Shown piece by piece: positions 47,762-51,906 of a stretch of 51,906 bases of DNA. The notes under the pieces were generated by a model. That model saw only the letters and a list, made by a program, of their open reading frames with translations. It made no database searches and was not told the DNA's origin. This DNA is from Desulfocapsaceae bacterium. Lineage in GTDB: Bacteria; Desulfobacterota; Desulfobulbia; Desulfobulbales; Desulfocapsaceae. The number at the start of each line of letters is the position of its first letter. Position 1 is the first letter of the stretch. The DNA lies in contig JAUSAB010000110.1 of the NCBI GenBank assembly GCA_030653035.1, forward strand, positions 1 through 51,906, given 5' to 3'. The translations under genes were made by a program, and so were the position numbers.

Positions 47762-48094
47762 ATGCAGTGTGAAAGACTAATAAAACAGATAAAGATCTGG
47801 TATTCTCATGTCCAGAATGAGACCATGGCTCCGGCCCGTATGATCAGTTTTATCGAAAGCCACGCCAGCCAGTGCGATATATGCCTGGCCGACCCTGATC
47901 TCCACCAAGAAATCACCAGGATAACAGAAATTATTCTTCCAGAATCCAAGATTCCAAAAGCAGTCCGCTTGCAGCAGGAACAGGCGGAAGAAAATGAATT
48001 AGAAGACGAAGAAGAGAGCACAGACGAGACGGAAGAGACAGAAGAAGAGACAGAGGATGATCTGGACATCTTTGACCCGGATGACGAAATCTAA
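47762..48094 (+). CDS. Small acidic protein of unknown function
   Basis: 110 residues. The N-terminal ~65 residues carry three cysteines (CERLI near the start, then QCDICLADP), which might bind a metal. The last ~40 residues are almost only Glu, Asp and Thr. No family is recognised. It is followed by a good terminator, and coding bias (G/C in third positions in the first half) suggests a real gene. Acidic tails of this sort often act in protein-protein contact. Confidence 0.6.
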   Translation: MQCERLIKQIKIWYSHVQNETMAPARMISFIESHASQCDICLADPDLHQEITRITEIILPESKIPKAVRLQQEQAEENELEDEEESTDETEETEEETEDDLDIFDPDDEI

Positions 48095-48204
48095 AAGTCA
48101 GGACACAAAATATCATCACATTCCTGACCATTTCGTTGCACAGGTGAATGAAGTCCCCCTCTATCACTCCCTCAGTTGAGTAAAGCTCATATTTTATATT
48201 CAAT

Positions 48205-48250
48205 AAAAAAGCCCGTTCTTGCAATGTATATAGCAAGAACGGGCTTTTTT
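48205..48250. terminator. Bidirectional factor-independent terminator
   Basis: AAAAAAGCCCGTTCTTGC (48205-48222) and GCAAGAACGGGCTTTTTT (48233-48250) form a 12-bp GC-containing stem flanked by A6 and T7. Each strand therefore shows stem plus T-tract. It serves the small acidic gene on the plus strand and the prepilin gene on the minus strand. Confidence 0.88.
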
Positions 48251-48353
48251 TATGTTAAAAAACATGGAACGTCAGGCACAATATCTTTCATCTATATAAA
48301 AGATATCGTCCCTGACCCAATCGTTCTCTCTTGATTTAAAGTTGCGCAGATTT

Positions 48354-49019
48354 TTACAAGCTGCGGCAAATAGTATATTGCTGATCTTCAGAATATGTTG
48401 CAGCGGCAACGCCAGGGACAGTGTTCTGTCCGGCATTACCTTGAGTAGCCCGCAGGCTACCGGTATTGGGAACACCGTCATCCAACTGATTGTCCAGAGT
48501 AGTGGCCAACTTACCCGGAACCTGGCCCAGACAAACTTTATAACCGTTCCAAGTTGCAGGGGCGGTCGTCATAGTATTAGCATTAGTGAAGCCCATCAAA
48601 CCGCCAAAGGGGTTTCTGATCAGGGCAGCTGCCAATGTGTCGGCCGGATTGCCGTTGATAAAACCGGCGGCCTTCAGGTGCTGCCAGAAGTTATCGTTTT
48701 CACCACCACCGGTAAACGTCTGGGCCGCAGTGGAGTCAATGACGCCAGTATTACTACCACCTGTAACAGAGGCCCAACTGGTACCCCGAGCCGTCAGCGT
48801 GGCAGTAGGGCCATCATCGCCAGGGAGCTTACGGTATCGATCAATATAGGCATTGTAGGCAGCAGTGACCCCGTTCAAATCGCTGGCGGCTTTCTTGACC
48901 TTGCTATTTTCAATCAACTCCTGGCCCTTCAACACACCGCCTAACAACAGGCCAATAATAACCAGAACGATAGCAATCTCCACCAGGGTGAAGCCTTGCT
49001 GGTTTTTAAGCTGTTTCAT
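48354..49019 (-). CDS. Type IV prepilin
   Basis: A 221-residue prepilin. The leader MKQLKNQQG ends at the prepilin-peptidase site G/F, followed by FTLVEIAIVLVIIGLLLGGV with the conserved Glu at mature position 5. The globular part contains FINGNPADTLAAALIRNPFGG and two cysteines near the C-terminus (YKVCLGQVPG and CRSL) that can form the pilin disulfide loop. A strong ribosome site (AAGGAGAAG) precedes the ATG, as expected of a highly expressed subunit. It is downstream of a kinase/regulator pair on the same strand. Confidence 0.92.
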   Translation of the reverse strand: MKQLKNQQGFTLVEIAIVLVIIGLLLGGVLKGQELIENSKVKKAASDLNGVTAAYNAYIDRYRKLPGDDGPTATLTARGTSWASVTGGSNTGVIDSTAAQTFTGGGENDNFWQHLKAAGFINGNPADTLAAALIRNPFGGLMGFTNANTMTTAPATWNGYKVCLGQVPGKLATTLDNQLDDGVPNTGSLRATQGNAGQNTVPGVAAATYSEDQQYTICRSL

Positions 49020-49103
49020 TGTTCTTCTCCTTGTTTATAATTTATATTAACTCCCTGCACATACAGAAAATTATCCAAGTACAATTCCTATTCATAGGAT
49101 AAT

Positions 49104-49140
49104 CCCACATCCTTAACGACGCAAGATGTAGGTTTTTTTT
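49104..49140 (+). terminator. Terminator-like hairpin, plus strand
   Basis: CCCACATCCTT and AAGATGTAGG form an imperfect stem directly followed by eight Ts on the plus strand. No gene on the plus strand ends here, so it would only matter for an antisense transcript through the prepilin gene; it could be chance. Confidence 0.3.
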
Positions 49141-49274
49141 ACACCCAGCACACTCAAGACCAAGAGACCAAGCTTATCAGGGCCTGTAAACAATATTCTT
49201 GTAACAATTCCTGATACGGGTAGGATCTTCTCGGGCCAGAATTCCGACCTGTCATTTCTACGATACCAAGCTGC

Positions 49275-50342
49275 TCACCTAACTAAAGACCTGGGCAGGG
49301 TCAACACGAAGAGGAGTGGCTGCTGCGAGGCAGTTCTCGCCTCCAGACTGCCCCCAGCGGCCACGGCCAGTTGCCTCGCCTGATACAGACCGACCCCCAT
49401 CCCTTCACTTTGTTCGCTCCAGAACGGCTCAAATAATCGCTCCGGCCAGAGGCAAGGCCGGCCATAAACATCCTGAATGGTGGCCGTGACCTTCTCCTGT
49501 TCCTGGCTCAGAAGAATCTCCAGGCGGGGCGGGGTATCGGGAGTCAAACGGGCCTGATCGGCATAATTGACAACCAGATTATCAATGATACCGTGCAGCG
49601 TTTCCTCATCCACAAATGCGGTAGCCACACCCTGGATATTGGCTGTCAGGCTGTGCATATCCACTGCCTGTTGCCAGACCTCCGCCAACCGCCAGTCACT
49701 TTTATGCACCTTAGCAGCCTGATGATGGGACAGACTGCCAAGAATATGCTCGGCCCGGCCCCGAACCGTGGGCATGGCGGCCCGCAGGGTACTGAGCAAT
49801 CTGGCCTCATGTTCCGGCTTGACATTCTCCAGTTGCTCGGCGGCCAGACGGATAAACTGGGCAATATTTTTCATATCATGCTGCAGAAAAAGCTCCAGCT
49901 TGGCGGCCTGATCAAAGGCCCCCTGAACCGCGCCCATTTTAATCCACATATCTACATGGAGCAGCAGAAAGAAATTTTCGGCCAGAGATTCACTGAAATA
50001 GCGATGTTCACCGCGATGTCCGGCATGAGACAACGTCACGTCAAGTGCGATCTCACCGACCTGCAGATGACGGCTTAAACGACCTTTTCCACCTACCCCC
50101 TCTACCCCTGAAAGTGATGTGCCAAACCAGTCAAGCTGCCATGACAGGCCGGTGAATCCAGCTTGCGCGAGTTGCGGCCAACTCTGCCGCAATAAATCAG
50201 GCAGATCAAAACGCAGGGTTTCATTAATCCGCAACAGGTTCAGATTGACACGGGCATAACGACGGGCCTGAAATAAAAGAACAGCCATCACTGCCAGAAT
50301 AGTGACGCCTATCAGAATAAGAGACAGATAGAAGCTAATCAT
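49275..50342 (-). CDS. Sensor histidine kinase (PrsK-like)
   Basis: A 355-residue membrane kinase with one N-terminal helix (~5-24). A variable central region precedes the phospho-acceptor His155 in FLQHDMKNIAQFI, a motif like that of PrsK-type kinases. The ATP domain has the N-box IIDNLVVNYADQA and a G2-like SEGMGVGLYQARQL. The G1 box is degenerate (IQDVYGRPC), so catalysis needs testing. It overlaps the regulator gene by eight bases, so they form a two-component pair. Confidence 0.85.
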   Translation of the reverse strand: MISFYLSLILIGVTILAVMAVLLFQARRYARVNLNLLRINETLRFDLPDLLRQSWPQLAQAGFTGLSWQLDWFGTSLSGVEGVGGKGRLSRHLQVGEIALDVTLSHAGHRGEHRYFSESLAENFFLLLHVDMWIKMGAVQGAFDQAAKLELFLQHDMKNIAQFIRLAAEQLENVKPEHEARLLSTLRAAMPTVRGRAEHILGSLSHHQAAKVHKSDWRLAEVWQQAVDMHSLTANIQGVATAFVDEETLHGIIDNLVVNYADQARLTPDTPPRLEILLSQEQEKVTATIQDVYGRPCLWPERLFEPFWSEQSEGMGVGLYQARQLAVAAGGSLEARTASQQPLLFVLTLPRSLVR

Positions 50343-50949
50343 CCTGCCGCTCGATCCCGAATTTCTTCAAAAAATAGTAGAAACTTTCCCGTTTGAGTCC
50401 CAGTCTGGCCGCACTTTGATAGACATTGAAACCGGTTTCTTGCAGCACCTGACGCACCAATTTTTCCTCAACTTCATCGCGGACAACCTTCAGGCCATCA
50501 CTCATCCGGGCGTTTACTTGCAACCGGGTCAAACCATCCGCAGCCATCTCCTGTTCTTTGTGGCAAAACAGGAAGGCGCGACGCACAGAATGAAGAATCT
50601 CCGAGGAAGATACCGGTTTAGCCAGAAAATCAAAGGCCCCTTCCCTGATAGCTTCCAGGGCGGTATTTTCTTGATCCTGACCAGTTAGGACAATAATTTT
50701 AACAGTACGCATTATATTACCGACACTACGAATCAAGGCCAATCCTTCAACTGGAGTATGGGGTGATGGCGGTAAACCGAGATCAAGAATGACCACTCCG
50801 ATCTGAATATGATTTTTCAGAATATTAAGGGCACTGCCTCGGCTATCCGCCTCCAGCACCGGATACCCCTGTATCTCCAGGACACCGCGCACCATGAGGC
50901 GCAAGGCGTTATCGTCTTCAACCAGGAGGATAGTATCGGCTAAAACCAT
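50335..50949 (-). CDS. Response regulator with Fis-type HTH
   Basis: 204 residues from the ATG at 50949 (MVLADTILLVEDD); codons upstream to 51063 are open but do not look coding. The receiver has phospho-acceptor Asp56 (VVILDLGLPP) and Lys in DFLAKPVSS. A short linker leads straight to a C-terminal Fis-like helix-turn-helix (YQSAARLGLKRESFYYFLKK). The AAA+ sigma-54-activating domain that normally lies between is missing. It therefore probably acts as a plain DNA-binding regulator, possibly of the nearby prepilin gene. Confidence 0.85.
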   Translation of the reverse strand: MVLADTILLVEDDNALRLMVRGVLEIQGYPVLEADSRGSALNILKNHIQIGVVILDLGLPPSPHTPVEGLALIRSVGNIMRTVKIIVLTGQDQENTALEAIREGAFDFLAKPVSSSEILHSVRRAFLFCHKEQEMAADGLTRLQVNARMSDGLKVVRDEVEEKLVRQVLQETGFNVYQSAARLGLKRESFYYFLKKFGIERQDD

Positions 50950-50999
50950 GACGGCAAAAACCTGAAAATATGTATGAAAAAGTCCATGGCCGGCATCCT

Positions 51000-51218
51000 T
51001 CATGGAACCAAGCGACTGAACAGGCCCACAAAGAATCCCGCAATCAGCAGGGCAATCCCCCAAAATGCCCGCGGAATCGCGATATCCATTGCGGTCTCAG
51101 GCGGGACAGCCAAGACCGCCACCCCCGCACAGGCAAGAAATACGGCCAATGCAAGAAAGATCCCTCGCAGGATACGGCGACGACGCTCAAGCTGTTCGTA
51201 AGAAAGATCGGGTTTCAT
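51000..51218 (-). CDS. Small two-helix membrane protein
   Basis: 72 residues from the ATG at 51218 (an alternative starts at 51227). A basic N-terminus with LSYEQLERRRRIL is followed by two hydrophobic helices, about 21-38 (IFLALAVFLACAGVAVLAV) and 50-68 (AFWGIALLIAGFFVGLFS). No family is recognised. It sits between the GspB-like gene and the regulator gene on the same strand. Confidence 0.6.
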   Translation of the reverse strand: MKPDLSYEQLERRRRILRGIFLALAVFLACAGVAVLAVPPETAMDIAIPRAFWGIALLIAGFFVGLFSRLVP

Positions 51219-51258
51219 GGCAATCACTCATGGTTGCAACACATCCTGAATCTTGCCC

Positions 51259-51834
51259 TTATTTAATCGGTGATAAAGGCGCTGCACCCGGAACCGGGGC
51301 AGGCACGGGCAGAGCGCCCTCAACGGCGGGGGACTGCTTCAAACCAGACTCCTGCCCGCTTGTAGTCTCCGGGGGGGCAGCGACAGCAACGGGCCGTTCA
51401 TAAGATTCATGAACCTGTTTACTGCCGATATCCAGGGTCTGACCAGGTCGAAGCGGGTACAACTTTCCTTTTTCCTCTACCCGCAGTTCAATTTGTCCGG
51501 CAGTAAAAGGTTGATGCACGCGGACATTTGCCGGAAATGCTGATTTGTTATAGGAAACCCCGTTCAGCCAGACAACTTGTGCACCATTACTTCGTGTCAC
51601 CGTCCCACCCAAGGTCACAAATGCGGATTTAGCACCCGACGAGGCCGCCATGTTCTCCGGATGCTGTTCCGGGATTGCAGACAACGATTCAGGGGACGCC
51701 CAACGAAGCTGCTCCAGATACACACGATCCTGCGGGGTAAAAAAAAGACGCCCCAGGGTCGCCGCCCCAGAACAGGATGGCCAAAGCACCCAGACCAAGA
51801 GGGCCAAGAACGCTCTTGACTGCAAGACATTCAT
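51259..51834 (-). CDS. Exported GspB/MshK-like protein
   Basis: 191 residues. A signal peptide (about 1-24, LALLVWVLWPSCSGA) precedes a small beta domain: FVTLGGTVTRSNGAQVVWLN, then YNKSAFPANVRV and KLYPLRPGQTLDIGSKQV. This pattern, a short strand domain ending PGQTLD, occurs in GspB and MshK-like proteins of type II secretion and MSHA pilus clusters. The C-terminal ~50 residues are Pro/Ala-rich. Its start overlaps the stop of the previous gene (ATGA). Confidence 0.7.
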   Translation of the reverse strand: MNVLQSRAFLALLVWVLWPSCSGAATLGRLFFTPQDRVYLEQLRWASPESLSAIPEQHPENMAASSGAKSAFVTLGGTVTRSNGAQVVWLNGVSYNKSAFPANVRVHQPFTAGQIELRVEEKGKLYPLRPGQTLDIGSKQVHESYERPVAVAAPPETTSGQESGLKQSPAVEGALPVPAPVPGAAPLSPIK

Positions 51835-51906
51835 ATTCCAGCCTCCAAGGGAACTTCCTTCGGGGCGTCCTCAAATTTCAAGGTCAACCAGAGAATCTTG
51901 CAGGAT
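51831..51906 (-). CDS. C-terminal end of a gene running off the window
   Basis: On the minus strand a frame open to the window edge encodes about 24 residues (CKILWLTLKFEDAPKEVPLE) and ends in TGA at 51831-51833, overlapping the ATG of the GspB-like gene. The ATGA overlap makes a cotranscribed gene likely. It is too short to name. Confidence 0.5.
   Translation of the reverse strand, partial: SCKILWLTLKFEDAPKEVPLEAGI

Noticed and set aside
48342-48944. 200-codon frame antisense to the prepilin
   Set aside because: The opposite strand carries a textbook prepilin with leader and ribosome site.
1-51906. CRISPR array, prophage or complete integrative element
   Set aside because: No regularly spaced direct repeats, phage structural genes or integrase were seen; only two small transposon relics are present.

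Overview
The window reads as a chromosome segment of a Gram-negative, mid-GC bacterium, most likely a deltaproteobacterium of the Desulfobacterota type (inference). Supporting signs are very large PAS/GAF hybrid histidine kinases, a pilMNOP operon with an MshL-like secretin, a selenocysteine tRNA gene (selC), a rubredoxin-domain rubrerythrin-like protein, and SecB together with ClpS/ClpA. No CRISPR array, prophage or complete insertion sequence was found.

1-1.8 kb: the 3' end of a UvrD-type helicase gene. It is followed by about 1 kb without an intact gene, holding a run of strong hairpins and a decayed ISL3-family transposase (in-frame stop, frameshift and internal deletion) whose leader can fold over its own start codon.

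1.8-11.9 kb (+): a signalling island. A REC-GGDEF response regulator comes first. It is followed by a periplasmic-binding lipoprotein, a 1480-residue hybrid kinase with three receivers, CheR, CheB and a REC-kinase-REC protein. There is no ABC permease and no chemoreceptor, so the binding protein is probably a sensor subunit and CheR/CheB probably act on something other than a classical MCP.

11.9-24.6 kb (-): a DEDDh exonuclease, an Fsr-like MFS exporter, a CAP-domain secreted protein, a DedA membrane protein, a CPA2 antiporter fused to Usp domains, a 363-bp deleted transposon touching the antiporter start, clpA, clpS, holA, and a large secreted protein of unknown function with a possible clan-CD cysteine-peptidase dyad.

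24.7-33.8 kb: a DMT transporter and a rubrerythrin-like gene (+). Then gap-pgk-tpiA-secG-tRNA-Leu(GAG) on the minus strand, queC (+), and pyrB-pyrC and lepB (-). This is mostly core metabolism and secretion.

34.4-42.4 kb (+): a type IV pilus assembly operon, pilM-N-O-P. The usual PilQ is apparently split into an AMIN-STN-TPR protein and a separate MshL-like lipoprotein secretin, followed by a CsgG/FlgO-like lipoprotein and a very strong bidirectional terminator.

42.4-48.1 kb: secB, uvrA and a CoA-binding protein (-), then glyQ (+) without an adjacent glyS, convergent with selC, and a small acidic protein.

48.3-51.9 kb (-): a prepilin, a kinase/response-regulator pair, a small membrane protein, a GspB/MshK-like periplasmic protein and the end of one more gene. 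This looks like the distal part of a second pilus or type II secretion cluster with its own two-component system.
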